Shown: positions 33,708 through 41,656 of the stretch, piece by piece | Numbering within the stretch: position 1 is the stretch's first letter | How the letters are laid out: every line of letters begins with the position of its first letter | Virus record (IMG/VR): IMGVR_UViG_3300018080_000195 | Coordinates: 1 to 60,316 of that record | Strand: one strand, 5' to 3' | DNA: 60,316 bases | Source: a virus | The notes under the pieces: model-generated | Told to the model about the DNA's origin: nothing | What the model saw: only the letters and a program-made list of their open reading frames with translations | Database searches by the model: none | Translations under genes and position numbers: made by a program

Positions 33708-33894
33708 CCGTGAGATCACTGAGATGGAGATCCAGAGGGACCTCTATCTGGAGAACGACACCAGTGAGGAAGAGTATGTCAATGAGATCCGTCAGCTTGC
33801 CATCAATCTGTTGCTTGCCATAGACGGAAAGATCAAGCTGGACAACTACATTCCTGCCCTTGATATCGACTACAGGGTCAAGAGAGGAAACTGA
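33682..33894 (+). CDS. Small acidic helical protein
   Basis: 70 aa, ATG with AAGGAGAAGGAAG. Helical: ISREITEMEIQRDLYLEND then QLAINLLLAIDGKIKLDNY. Could be a subunit or adaptor; not recognised. Confidence 0.65.
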   Translation: MTPITSRISREITEMEIQRDLYLENDTSEEEYVNEIRQLAINLLLAIDGKIKLDNYIPALDIDYRVKRGN

Positions 33895-33897
33895 GCC

Positions 33898-34080
33898 ATG
33901 GAGATACGACTAGACGCCCACTCTGCGGACAGAGTGCGAGTAGTGCTGTTCTGTAACCATTGCGGACACACGATGGGGCCATTCCTGATGGACGATCTGT
34001 TGCAGCCCGAGCCTATTGTGTGCCGTGCGTGTCGGAAGAGCGAGCCGATCTTCAGCAAGATGTCCCTCCGACTTGATTGA
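33898..34080 (+). CDS. Zinc-ribbon mini-protein
   Basis: 60 aa with AGAGGAAACTGAGCC before ATG. FCNHCGHTMG ... VCRACRKSE form two CxxC pairs 24 residues apart, a zinc ribbon. One of several such small proteins in this block. Confidence 0.7.
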   Translation: MEIRLDAHSADRVRVVLFCNHCGHTMGPFLMDDLLQPEPIVCRACRKSEPIFSKMSLRLD

Positions 34081-34153
34081 ACACCGTGATGCTGGAGTCG
34101 AGTCGGACTTCAGCATCATAGCCTGCAATCAAGCAGGAGAAAGGAGAAGGAGC

Positions 34154-34315
34154 ATGAGTGCCACAGCAGTAGTACAGGAGGAGACCGTAGAGATCACTGT
34201 TGTTTGTGAATCCTGTTTCAGGGTCACAACGAAGGAGTGCAGCCCGGATGAAGCGAAAAAAGTGCCGTTCGTAAAGTGTAGATGGTGTGGAACATTCGTC
34301 CGGTACAAGAAGTAA
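34154..34315 (+). CDS. Zinc-ribbon mini-protein
   Basis: 53 aa from ATG at 34154 (GGAGAAGGAGC upstream). VVCESCFRVTT and VKCRWCGTFVRYK are two CxxC pairs. Not assigned further. Confidence 0.7.
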   Translation: MSATAVVQEETVEITVVCESCFRVTTKECSPDEAKKVPFVKCRWCGTFVRYKK

Positions 34316-34330
34316 AAAGGAGACAGTCAA

Positions 34331-34690
34331 ATGGCTCTAATGCAGAACGAACACGGAGAGTGGGCCCAAAAGAAGTATCCACACACAGATGGAAATGCGG
34401 TCATCGAGTACGAAGTCGGCCAGTCCTTCTGCTATCCACATGACCGGATCGGATTCAGTTCCCTCATAAGGATTCCTGAAGCCGCAGCAAGAGCATGGCT
34501 CCAAGATCTCGGAATCCGGCTCAATCCGGACTACGATGCTACAGACAATGCCAACAACTGCAATCAGTGGCTCAACAAGCTCGCTGTAGTCGTAGATGTG
34601 AGATTCCACCCAGAGTGGAGGACACTGTGCCTGTACAATCATGACGGCACCTATGGACTCGTCGTAGAACGATGGAGGGACGAGCTATGA
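34331..34690 (+). CDS. Unknown early protein
   Basis: 119 aa with AAAAAGGAGACAG site. Beta-rich pieces (NAVIEYEVGQSFCYPHDRIG) and helix (PEAAARAWLQDLGIRL). No catalytic motif visible. ATGA overlap with the next gene. Confidence 0.68.
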   Translation: MALMQNEHGEWAQKKYPHTDGNAVIEYEVGQSFCYPHDRIGFSSLIRIPEAAARAWLQDLGIRLNPDYDATDNANNCNQWLNKLAVVVDVRFHPEWRTLCLYNHDGTYGLVVERWRDEL

Positions 34691-34872
34691 GACAACAATT
34701 CCACCGGATAACAGACCAGTGCGTCAGATGTAGTTGCTACTACGAGAACTGGTGCCATGACACGATGGAGTACATGAAAGAGTGTGATGCCGACTACGTG
34801 GAATGCACCCATGAGTTTGACACAATGCACAATGAGCCATGCGTATGTTTCGCACCATGCAAGGAGGAGTGA
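34687..34872 (+). CDS. Cysteine-rich mini-protein
   Basis: 61 aa, starting in an ATGA overlap. Nine cysteines including DQCVRCSCYYENWC and PCVCFAPC, enough for one or two zinc sites. Not recognised. Confidence 0.65.
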   Translation: MRQQFHRITDQCVRCSCYYENWCHDTMEYMKECDADYVECTHEFDTMHNEPCVCFAPCKEE

Positions 34873-34873
34873 G

Positions 34874-35203
34874 ATGACCACAATGTTTCGAGAGCAAGTC
34901 AAAGAGACAATGGCCAAGTTTGGATACAGGCCAGAGCAAGGAGATGATGGCTTCTTCTACTTCTTCAAGGACATCGCAGACGGAGAGGGTTGGATAGCTA
35001 TCACTGCTGCCAGTGAGGACAGGAAGCAGTGGATCAAAGACCCTCAAACGGATGAGAAGATGCTCGTACAAGTGTACGATGCCTGCGTCTACGGAGCACT
35101 CACCTTCGAAGCAGAGTTCACCCTCCTAGAGTTCCTTACAAACAATCACAATATCTACCGCGGAACTTTCCCACGAGTTGAAAAGGAGGAAGACAATGGG
35201 TAA
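34874..35203 (+). CDS. Unknown early protein
   Basis: 109 aa from ATG at 34874 (GGAGGAG upstream). Contains DDGFFYFFKDIADGEGWIAI and an acidic C terminus. Not recognised; overlaps the next gene by 8 bp. Confidence 0.68.
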   Translation: MTTMFREQVKETMAKFGYRPEQGDDGFFYFFKDIADGEGWIAITAASEDRKQWIKDPQTDEKMLVQVYDACVYGALTFEAEFTLLEFLTNNHNIYRGTFPRVEKEEDNG

Positions 35204-35507
35204 GAAGAAGAAGGACTTGCCTCCTCATCCTGTTCGCATAGTCGTGAACAAGAAGGGGCATGCACTTCCTCCGGACAGAGCCGCGAAGATGGACGTAGTG
35301 CCTGATATCGTCTTTGTCCGGAAGGATGGATGGGCCCTCGGAGCACCGTTCAGCCTCGCTGACGTAGCGTATGACCTCTGGAAGGATGAGTGGGACATAT
35401 TCTACAACGTACTCAGCGGACGGGACATCACGTTCCGAGCAAACCTGTATGAAACATGGAGGACCAACAAAAAGAAAGGAGGACGGAGCAATGGCCAGAC
35501 TAACTGA
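35196..35507 (+). CDS. Unknown basic early protein
   Basis: 103 aa from ATG at 35196, AAAAGGAGGAAG upstream; the longer frame from 35178 lies within that site. Starts MGKKKKDLPPHPVRIVVNKK; middle contains SLADVAYDLWKDEWDIFYNV. Not recognised. Confidence 0.68.
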   Translation: MGKKKKDLPPHPVRIVVNKKGHALPPDRAAKMDVVPDIVFVRKDGWALGAPFSLADVAYDLWKDEWDIFYNVLSGRDITFRANLYETWRTNKKKGGRSNGQTN

Positions 35508-35703
35508 TTTGACCGATCTACTGAGCAGGAAGAGGAGAGAGCCGGAGATGGAGCCAATGGACTGGATCGCATTGGAGGACCAGCTTGCGGATGTAGTGAA
35601 CAACCATGTGACGAACTGGACCGAGTTCGTGACCCTGATGCGGATCATGGAAGAAGTAACGGAGCAAGCGGCGGAGCACGTTAGCCTTCACATGAGTCAG
35701 TAG
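35491..35703 (+). CDS. Small helical protein
   Basis: 70 aa from ATG at 35491 (AAAGGAGGACGG upstream), overlapping the previous gene. Helices LTDLTDLLSRKRREPEMEP and WTEFVTLMRIMEEVTEQAA. Not recognised. Confidence 0.65.
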   Translation: MARLTDLTDLLSRKRREPEMEPMDWIALEDQLADVVNNHVTNWTEFVTLMRIMEEVTEQAAEHVSLHMSQ

Positions 35704-35713
35704 GAGGAAGAGC

Positions 35714-35974
35714 ATGACAGAAGAACGGGACATATTACATCCGTATTACCATGACTGCGATGAGTGCCGCTGGGTAGGATGGTTCTCTCCGTATGCTGAC
35801 AAGGTGCCGATGAACGTGTATCTCTGCCGAGATACTGTCATCATCCGATTCTCCTCTGAAGGGTCGGACTACTGGTCAGCTAGAGCGGAAGAAGGAATAA
35901 AGGGACCAATCTCTATCTCAACTGACGCTATCGCACTGGTTGAAGAACGCAAGCAATGGTTCAAGGAGGAATGA
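35714..35974 (+). CDS. Unknown small protein with cysteine pair
   Basis: 86 aa with TAGGAGGAAG site. HDCDECRWVGWFSPYADKV has one CxxC; another Cys follows at LCRD. Acidic/aromatic, beta-like. Not recognised. Confidence 0.68.
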   Translation: MTEERDILHPYYHDCDECRWVGWFSPYADKVPMNVYLCRDTVIIRFSSEGSDYWSARAEEGIKGPISISTDAIALVEERKQWFKEE

Positions 35975-35976
35975 GA

Positions 35977-36243
35977 ATGGCAAGCACAATCACATTGAGG
36001 TACGATGCAACGTGCCGCGACTGTGGAGCGAGGCTCCCAGCAGGAACGAGGGCCCGCTACTACAAGCGTGGGTTCATCTACGGACTGGACTGCCATCCAC
36101 GACCGCAGAAGAGACGGAAGAACTGGAGACGGGACGATGCGATCCACTCGGCTCGTGAGTCTGCTGTCCAGTTGTTTGAAGGACCGGATGGAGTCTGGAG
36201 CATGGACGAGCATGGCAACGTACAGACTACGGCGACAGAGTAA
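35977..36243 (+). CDS. Zinc-binding protein
   Basis: 88 aa. ATG at 35977 preferred over 35971 because GGAGG would be too close to the latter. ATCRDCGARLPAGTRARYYK ... GLDCH is a compact CxxC...CH site common in phage proteins. Rest basic, then acidic. Confidence 0.68.
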   Translation: MASTITLRYDATCRDCGARLPAGTRARYYKRGFIYGLDCHPRPQKRRKNWRRDDAIHSARESAVQLFEGPDGVWSMDEHGNVQTTATE

Positions 36244-36249
36244 AAGTGC

Positions 36250-36279
36250 TTGCCTTGCAACGAGTTAATAGTGTATAAT
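36250..36279 (+). promoter_or_regulatory. Early promoter
   Basis: TTGCCT (36250-36255), 18-bp spacer, perfect TATAAT (36274-36279) right after the stop of the previous gene. The transcript would begin with a 6-bp GATTCC/GGAATC hairpin just before a strong ribosome site at 36309. Confidence 0.7.
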
Positions 36280-36320
36280 AGCAACCCTCGATTCCCCTTG
36301 GAATCAGAAAGGAGGTGCGT

Positions 36321-36443
36321 ATGCACATAGATCGGTACCATATAAAGCACGAGTGGCACGTGCGGATGAAAGGAGGTGATACATATGACCCGGAAAGCAA
36401 ACACAGCCCGGAAGGAGGAGGAGAGAAAGGAAAAACGCTCTGA
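36321..36443 (+). CDS. Possible 40-aa leader peptide
   Basis: ATG at 36321 follows AAAGGAGGTGCGT, one of the best sites here. The frame (MHIDRYHIKHEWHVR...) is His-rich at first and then overlaps the next gene's start in another frame. It may be a leader whose translation opens the next ribosome site, or it may be a true mini-protein. Confidence 0.4.
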   Translation: MHIDRYHIKHEWHVRMKGGDTYDPESKHSPEGGGEKGKTL

Positions 36444-37029
36444 TCCCGGAATCGTGGTACCACTGGAGGAAAAGAAGAAGGACAAGCCACGTAGAACGGC
36501 AAAGGGCAAGCAGCAACAGAGCAAGCCCGCTCCGAAGAAAGCAACAAAGAAGGAGGTGAAGAAGGAGACAGTAGCAAAAGCGGAAGCGGCGAAGAAGGAG
36601 CAGCCTAAGACAGTTGCAAAGTGCAAAGTGTACGGACAGCCGGATATGCATCATCACAAGTGTCAAGTATGCGGTGATCTGACGGAGTGTCTCGTACTGC
36701 AACAGCAGCAGACTCCTGAGACGAGCCGGACGAAGAGCAAGAGAGGAAAGTCCTTCATCGGCTTCCTCCGAGGATCCGGTAAAGCCACATTCGCTACCCA
36801 CATAGCGAAGACTCCATGCCACATGAGAGACATCAAGGTCGCTCCGTGGAACAAGAAGAAGTTGACATGGTACGACACGTTCAATGAACTAGAAAGGAAC
36901 GTGTCAGAAGATGGCACTCCTTTTCCTCTCGCAAAGAGAGAGAAGGGCATCATGTCTATCAACACGGAGAACCTTACAAAAGAGCAACTGGAACAGATGA
37001 GAAAGGAGGTCAAGGAGTTCCCTTACTAG
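36385..37029 (+). CDS. Lysine-rich DNA-binding-like protein with zinc site
   Basis: 214 aa from ATG at 36385 (AAAGGAGGTGATACAT). Residues about 1-75 are a disordered Lys/Ala/Pro-rich tail like histone or nucleoid tails (KPAPKKATKKEVKKETVAK). Then MHHHKCQVCGDLTEC suggests a metal site. The C-terminal half is basic and mixed. Likely binds nucleic acid; expressed first from the 36.25-kb promoter. Confidence 0.6.
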   Translation: MTRKANTARKEEERKEKRSDPGIVVPLEEKKKDKPRRTAKGKQQQSKPAPKKATKKEVKKETVAKAEAAKKEQPKTVAKCKVYGQPDMHHHKCQVCGDLTECLVLQQQQTPETSRTKSKRGKSFIGFLRGSGKATFATHIAKTPCHMRDIKVAPWNKKKLTWYDTFNELERNVSEDGTPFPLAKREKGIMSINTENLTKEQLEQMRKEVKEFPY

Positions 37030-37042
37030 GATGAACTAGAGT

Positions 37043-37093
37043 GGGTGAGCAATGCGAGTTGTTCACCCGCTTCATTCATCCAGTAATGGATGA
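37043..37093 (+). promoter_or_regulatory. Tandem hairpins between genes
   Basis: Stem 37043-37052 with 37059-37068 (GGGTGAGCAA type, one G-U pair, 6-nt loop), then 37076-37081 with 37088-37093 (TCATCC/GGATGA). No T run, so more likely mRNA stabilisers or processing sites than terminators. Confidence 0.5.
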
Positions 37094-37135
37094 GCAACCG
37101 ACAACCCGCAGAGGAAGAAAGGAGGAAAGAGGAGC

Positions 37136-37840
37136 ATGATTAGCGAAGCAGTAAAGAGGGAGAAAATCGAGAAAATTCGCAAACTTCAGAGACAGGCCGA
37201 AAGCACAGACTTTGCACCGGAGAGAGAGTTGTGCCTCCAACGCATCGAACAGATTATGGAGGAGTACCAGATTCTAGCGGAGGAGATGGAGGATCTGCCG
37301 ATAGGAGACATTGGAGCAAGCGAATTGGATGGATTGACCAATGAGTTCACAGTCATGAGACACTGGGAGAGCGTCCTAGCATACGCTGTAGCTGACATCT
37401 TTGACTGCACGACAGTCCGGGACCGCGGACGCAGACGATGGAAAACTGTATTCATTGGATCAAGAGAGCGGCTCATGTGTGCTATCCACTTCTATGACTT
37501 CCTACGAAGGGCGATAGACAAGTCAGCCACGGAGAAATTTTCTTCCTCAGAGGATCAGGCCACTTACAGTCAGATGTTCACGAATGTAGTCTCTGTCCGG
37601 CTCCGTGATAAGTACAAGCAGAGACAGCAGGAAGTGGGCAAAGAGAGCACCGCATTAGTTCATCTCAGAAGAAAGGAGGTCGACAGAGTGAGAGATGATT
37701 TGTTCCCGGAAGCGGAGCAGAACAACGAGCGCATGGAGCAGGGCAACCGTGATGCCCTGCTACAAGGAATGAGGGACGGAGAGGAGATTCCACTGAGCCG
37801 TCCTGTGGAGCAAGGAGAAGACAGACGCACTATCAAATGA
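37136..37840 (+). CDS. DUF2786-like protein
   Basis: 234 aa. N-terminal KIRKLQRQAESTDFAPEREL followed by CLQRIEQIMEEYQI matches DUF2786 (KIRKLLxLAxS...EAxxALxxAxxLMxxY). The rest has a SRERLMCAIHFYDFLRRAID helix and an acidic, Gln-rich tail. Common in phages and plasmids, function unknown. Good AAAGGAGGAAAG site upstream. Confidence 0.72.
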   Translation: MISEAVKREKIEKIRKLQRQAESTDFAPERELCLQRIEQIMEEYQILAEEMEDLPIGDIGASELDGLTNEFTVMRHWESVLAYAVADIFDCTTVRDRGRRRWKTVFIGSRERLMCAIHFYDFLRRAIDKSATEKFSSSEDQATYSQMFTNVVSVRLRDKYKQRQQEVGKESTALVHLRRKEVDRVRDDLFPEAEQNNERMEQGNRDALLQGMRDGEEIPLSRPVEQGEDRRTIK

Positions 37841-37856
37841 AAGGAGGTACTACACT

Positions 37857-38786
37857 ATGGAAAAGCAAGATCAAGAAGTACAGGCCATGCTGGACGAGAT
37901 GAACAGAGTCAAAGCGATCCGGCTCGACGTGCGTGAGCGGTATCCGGAGACGAAGTTCCCGGACGTGTACAAGGAGCCGATCTGGATTGGACGCGACCGG
38001 AACGATATCGAGTTACAGAAGGACAGCGTTGCGATCTGCGGCTCCTTCAATGAGGATCACTCGGACAGGATTCGCTACGCCTACGGATCGAACCAGTACA
38101 AGATCGTGACCCATGAGGAAGCGATCACGAGCATTGAAGCCGCTCTGCTGGACATGCCCGAGTTCGGAGATCCGAAGATCCAAGTCAGCCTGCTGAACGA
38201 AGGAGCCTTGCTGAGAGCAAGAGTCACCTTCCCTGACTGCAAGTACGAGATCCGAGAGAAGGAGCCCGTCAATCCGCAGTCGAACCTCTTCAACTCCTAC
38301 GACATGAGCAAGAGACTGTTGAGCCAGTTCGGAGCGAAGGAGCTAGTCTGCTCCAACGGACTCATGGCATTCAAAGTCCGTACATCCATCGGACAGAAGC
38401 ATCGGCTCAACATCGACGTAGGATACATCACTCGGGAGATCCAGTCCGGGATGCAGCAGTTCAGCGAACAAGTTGGACTCTGGCAACACTGGGCAAAGAA
38501 GGAGTTGAAGGAACCCGAATGGATACAAGTGTGGGAAGCACTTCCATTCGGAGGAAAGAAGAACGAACTCGGCGAGGAGACAGGACGCTACCGAGAGCAA
38601 CTGTTGGACTATCCGAGGAAGCTGGACCGGAAGACGATCCGCGGCATGTTGAAGGAAGGAACAGTCAATGCGTGGGACGCTCACTCGATCATCACGCAGT
38701 TCATCAGCCATGAGATCGACAGCGAGAATGTGCAGATCGACAAGACCAAGGACGTAGCAAAGGTATTCCATCGACTCGTCAACTAG
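37857..38786 (+). CDS. DUF932-family protein
   Basis: 309 aa. NSYDMSKRLLSQFGAKELVC followed by SNGLMAF is the hallmark of DUF932 (phage/plasmid-like TIGR03299 proteins), and the N-terminal beta part with KIVTHEEAITSIEAAL fits. Widely found next to mobile-element replication genes; exact role unknown. Confidence 0.85.
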   Translation: MEKQDQEVQAMLDEMNRVKAIRLDVRERYPETKFPDVYKEPIWIGRDRNDIELQKDSVAICGSFNEDHSDRIRYAYGSNQYKIVTHEEAITSIEAALLDMPEFGDPKIQVSLLNEGALLRARVTFPDCKYEIREKEPVNPQSNLFNSYDMSKRLLSQFGAKELVCSNGLMAFKVRTSIGQKHRLNIDVGYITREIQSGMQQFSEQVGLWQHWAKKELKEPEWIQVWEALPFGGKKNELGEETGRYREQLLDYPRKLDRKTIRGMLKEGTVNAWDAHSIITQFISHEIDSENVQIDKTKDVAKVFHRLVN

Positions 38787-38796
38787 AAAGGAGGAA

Positions 38797-38858
38797 GGGG
38801 AGCCGTGAGAAGCTCCCCGCTCCTATCATCCACATAAGCAGCGGGTTTATGTGGATGA
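38797..38858 (+). promoter_or_regulatory. Tandem hairpins between genes
   Basis: GGGGAGC/GCTCCCC stem (38797-38803 with 38812-38818), then a 12-bp perfect stem (38826-38837 with 38847-38858, core CATCCACATAA). Same two-hairpin layout as at 37.05 kb. No T run. Confidence 0.55.
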
Positions 38859-38890
38859 CTGGAGCCAATGTAAGAGAAAGGAGGTTGAAC

Positions 38891-39256
38891 ATGAACAAAG
38901 AAACCAGAACACCGGGATGGGGAGCAGCATGGCTGCTTCCGAAGGAGTGGTCCGCAGCATGGGGAGCACGGGCCATAGCTGACGAAGAGTACGATCCGAA
39001 GCGCAGCAAATGGGAAGCTCCGATGCACAGAGCGAGCCTTCTCGCAGACAGACAGTCAGCATCAGGAAAGAACGAAGCCGTCAGAAAGTTGCTCGACTGG
39101 ATCAATGAGAATGTGCTGCCAATCAGGATGATTTATGACGGATGCAGCAGAGAGGTCACAGTCGTAGATGACGGCGAGTTTCATGCACGATGGACGCCGA
39201 ATGCGAGCTTCGGCTATATCTACATCGTTGCATGGATGGACAAGCCGGATGGGTAG
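38891..39256 (+). CDS. Unknown early protein
   Basis: 121 aa from ATG at 38891 (AAAGGAGGTTG). Trp- and Ala-rich N terminus (GWGAAWLLPKEWSAAWG), then LLDWINENVLPIRMIYDG and an acidic strand REVTVVDDGEFHARW. Not recognised. Confidence 0.68.
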   Translation: MNKETRTPGWGAAWLLPKEWSAAWGARAIADEEYDPKRSKWEAPMHRASLLADRQSASGKNEAVRKLLDWINENVLPIRMIYDGCSREVTVVDDGEFHARWTPNASFGYIYIVAWMDKPDG

Positions 39257-39443
39257 ACGTAATCCTCTTCCTAAGTATGAACGGGACGAGGACAAACTCG
39301 GTGACCCCATGCTGAAGATGCTGGAGCCGGAGGAGGACACAACTACGTTCTGGTACGACTTCACCCATCTCGACTGGAAGGAGATTGTTGCTATCCTGAT
39401 AGTAGCAGCATGGCTCCTCTATTGCGTTTACACCTACAACTGA
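39249..39443 (+). CDS. Small membrane protein
   Basis: 64 aa. ATG at 39249 overlaps the previous stop. A polar N-terminal half is followed by one membrane helix (IVAILIVAAWLLYCVYTY), so a tail-anchored (C-terminal) membrane protein is likely. Function unknown. Confidence 0.6.
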   Translation: MGRRNPLPKYERDEDKLGDPMLKMLEPEEDTTTFWYDFTHLDWKEIVAILIVAAWLLYCVYTYN

Positions 39444-39459
39444 AGAAAGGAGAAAGAGA

Positions 39460-40038
39460 ATGACGACACGAAAGGAGTGGCCCCACACAGCATCGTTGCT
39501 AACGTGTATGTCCACAGCATCCGGCACCTCCATACAAGAGGCAAAGTACTGTCTCCTCGGAGCCGCTGTGATGATGATGGACACACATCACCTGAGAACT
39601 ATCGGCGAAGCTGCGGACTACTTGCTGCCGCTGTTTCCGAAAGAGTTTCGAATCGAAGCTATCCCCTATGACTGGCTCGGCCTTGAGGAGGAGATCACTC
39701 TCGATTTCTTGGAGAAGATCACACCGTTCGCTACGCTGTGGGATGCTCTCTCGGAGGAAGAGAAACGAGCGAATCCGGACCTGTACGCAGAACTGCTGCG
39801 CCGCTATGTGTACGTTGTAGCAAGTATGTTCCGTGAGCACCGGAGATATGAACAAGCGGACAGTAGACTCTTTACGTGGCGCCAAGCAGGAACACAGTGG
39901 CTCGCAGAATGGGAAGTCAATGACTTGTCCTTGCCAAACAATCCGAACAAAGTGAACTGGCACCTGCAGAACACGTCACAGTGGAGATACGCTGGCTGCT
40001 TGCTCGTGCAAGACGGCCGAGTCTCCGTCCACACATAG
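39460..40038 (+). CDS. Unknown early protein
   Basis: 192 aa with AAAGGAGAAAGAGA site. Helical N terminus with ASGTSIQEAKYCLLGAAVMM, acidic middle (GLEEEITLDFLEKITPF) and a Trp-rich end. No motif recognised. Confidence 0.68.
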   Translation: MTTRKEWPHTASLLTCMSTASGTSIQEAKYCLLGAAVMMMDTHHLRTIGEAADYLLPLFPKEFRIEAIPYDWLGLEEEITLDFLEKITPFATLWDALSEEEKRANPDLYAELLRRYVYVVASMFREHRRYEQADSRLFTWRQAGTQWLAEWEVNDLSLPNNPNKVNWHLQNTSQWRYAGCLLVQDGRVSVHT

Positions 40039-40052
40039 CGAGAAGGAGGGAC

Positions 40053-40310
40053 ATGACACGGAATCGGCGAGCACGATACTTCACCTATGTAGGATCGTAT
40101 GACGGAGCGATCCGAATGGGTCAATCCTGGGTCCGTGCGAACAACCTGCACAGGATTGACAAGACCGGAATGATCCGCTGGCAGGGGGTTCCCTCGGAAG
40201 CCCTCAGTCGGGCACTCACGGAGCAGGACCCGACTGAGGCCGAAGAACTCATTCCTGGCCGGAGACTAAAGAAAGGAGGGGCAGTAAGTGTCAAAGGAGG
40301 TCGAATGTAA
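40053..40310 (+). CDS. Unknown small basic protein
   Basis: 85 aa from ATG at 40053 (AGAAGGAGGGAC). Basic start MTRNRRARYFTYVGSYDG, then IRWQGVPSEALSRALTEQDP. Its end contains the ribosome site and start of the next gene. Not recognised. Confidence 0.62.
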   Translation: MTRNRRARYFTYVGSYDGAIRMGQSWVRANNLHRIDKTGMIRWQGVPSEALSRALTEQDPTEAEELIPGRRLKKGGAVSVKGGRM

Positions 40311-40455
40311 AGTCTACAACTGTCCTTTATGTGAACTTGGGGCTGAAAGAATGATAGAAATCCCAATTTGGGACCATGAAAGTATGTCAGTGAAAATGTA
40401 TAGACTAAGCGAAGACCTAGCAAAGAAACTAGGCTTCATCAGAGAGGAGGCATAG
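40288..40455 (+). CDS. Small zinc-knuckle-like protein, GTG start
   Basis: 55 aa. GTG at 40288 has AAAGGAGG 8 nt upstream; the frame ends directly before the next ATG (TAGATG). KVYNCPLCELGAERM has a CxxC. The tandem paralogues at 41.3 and 41.8 kb have a similar CPLCE/CVLC segment. Missed by length-limited searches. Confidence 0.68.
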   Translation: MSKEVECKVYNCPLCELGAERMIEIPIWDHESMSVKMYRLSEDLAKKLGFIREEA

Positions 40456-41250
40456 ATGCGAGTACTATCAATAGACTGGGACTACTTCCTTCCAGATGTT
40501 GCCATGTACGATTGGGGGCACCGCGAGAGCAAGTTCTTCGTGGAGTCCTCATGGTCGCTACGCTGTGGCTCCCACAACCTGTTGACTGGAGAGCGAGCAC
40601 TGGAGTCCGTGAACCCGGATAAGAAGCTACTTCATAACTTCTGGGAGAAGCGAGTCAGTGGCTCAGGACTCGCTATGCTTGTTGCAGAGTCACACGCAAC
40701 GATGTACTACTGGCTCAGAGACTTCACAATCAGCGAAGTAGTGAACTTTGACCAGCACCATGACTTGGGATATCCATCCGCAAAAGGAGAACTGGACTGC
40801 GGAAACTGGGCCGGAAAGATGATCAACGAAGGAAGGATCAAACGCTACACCCTCGTCTATCCACCTTGGAGAAGGAACAAGAAGCAGAGAGAGGATCTGC
40901 CGAAAAAGAAGAAGGGGGTAGTGGAAATCTTCCACGATGCCGAAGCTGTGCCTCGTGAAGAGTATGATGCAATCTTCATCTGTCGGAGCGGTGCATGGAC
41001 TCCATCCTGGTGCGACAAGGACTTCACGAAGTTCGTCCGATACTGGGTCGGATATCCTGTCTGGGATCACGTCCGATTCTCTGACTACAATCCTATGATT
41101 CTGCGCTCTCCGGACAGAGAGGAGGCAAAGCATCTAGCAGATGAGCATGAGCGTCTACACACGAACCTCGACGCTCTGAACGCTATCAAGGAAGAGCATC
41201 AGAGACAGAAGAAGGAAGAGGAGCCTAAGAAGGAGACAAAGGAGAAGTAA
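40456..41250 (+). CDS. UPF0489-like (arginase-fold) protein
   Basis: 264 aa. LSIDWDYFLPD at the N terminus, VNFDQHHDLGY at about 95-105, ELDCGNWAGKMI and VVEIFHDAEAVP resemble the metal-binding Asp/His motifs (DxDYF, DxHxD) of UPF0489, an arginase/deacetylase-fold family that includes peptide arginases. It has a basic C-terminal tail. May hydrolyse guanidino groups, perhaps on a peptide; the activity is an inference. Confidence 0.6.
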   Translation: MRVLSIDWDYFLPDVAMYDWGHRESKFFVESSWSLRCGSHNLLTGERALESVNPDKKLLHNFWEKRVSGSGLAMLVAESHATMYYWLRDFTISEVVNFDQHHDLGYPSAKGELDCGNWAGKMINEGRIKRYTLVYPPWRRNKKQREDLPKKKKGVVEIFHDAEAVPREEYDAIFICRSGAWTPSWCDKDFTKFVRYWVGYPVWDHVRFSDYNPMILRSPDREEAKHLADEHERLHTNLDALNAIKEEHQRQKKEEEPKKETKEK

Positions 41251-41282
41251 CAGGGAGAAAATTCCAGAAAGGAGGAAGAGAC

Positions 41283-41645
41283 ATGGCAGACAAGAAGCAG
41301 AAGTACACGATGACACAGAAAGAGGCTCAAACGATGGTGGACTCCATCGTGAAGTGGGAGAAGTGGAAGCCCGCTTACGAGTACGACAGCTTTCCACCAG
41401 GAGAGTGCCCGTTGTGTGAACTCGCTACGAAGAGAAAGAAGGCTGTTGTGAAGAAAGGGGGCAGTTCGCATCAAACCATCTGCCGCAGTGGAGCCGGATG
41501 CCCAGTCTACAGATTCACAGGAGAAGATCTTTGTGGTGGCACACTGTATCACATGAGAATACCAGCACTTGAGAAGCGCAAAGACACAATCAAACTCGGC
41601 TACAAGTTGCTCAACAAGGCAGGATACGAAGTCAAGGAGGTCTAA
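41283..41645 (+). CDS. Cysteine-rich protein, paralogue A
   Basis: 120 aa with AAAGGAGGAAG. Shares with the gene at 41.8 kb the layout MTQKEA..MV.S.VKWEK, a CxxC (CPLCEL), AGCPVYRFTGEDLCGGT and a C-terminal helix KLGYKLLNKAGY. Probably zinc-binding. The two copies arose by duplication and flank a structured RNA-like element. Confidence 0.75.
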   Translation: MADKKQKYTMTQKEAQTMVDSIVKWEKWKPAYEYDSFPPGECPLCELATKRKKAVVKKGGSSHQTICRSGAGCPVYRFTGEDLCGGTLYHMRIPALEKRKDTIKLGYKLLNKAGYEVKEV

Positions 41646-41656
41646 ACAATGAACTC

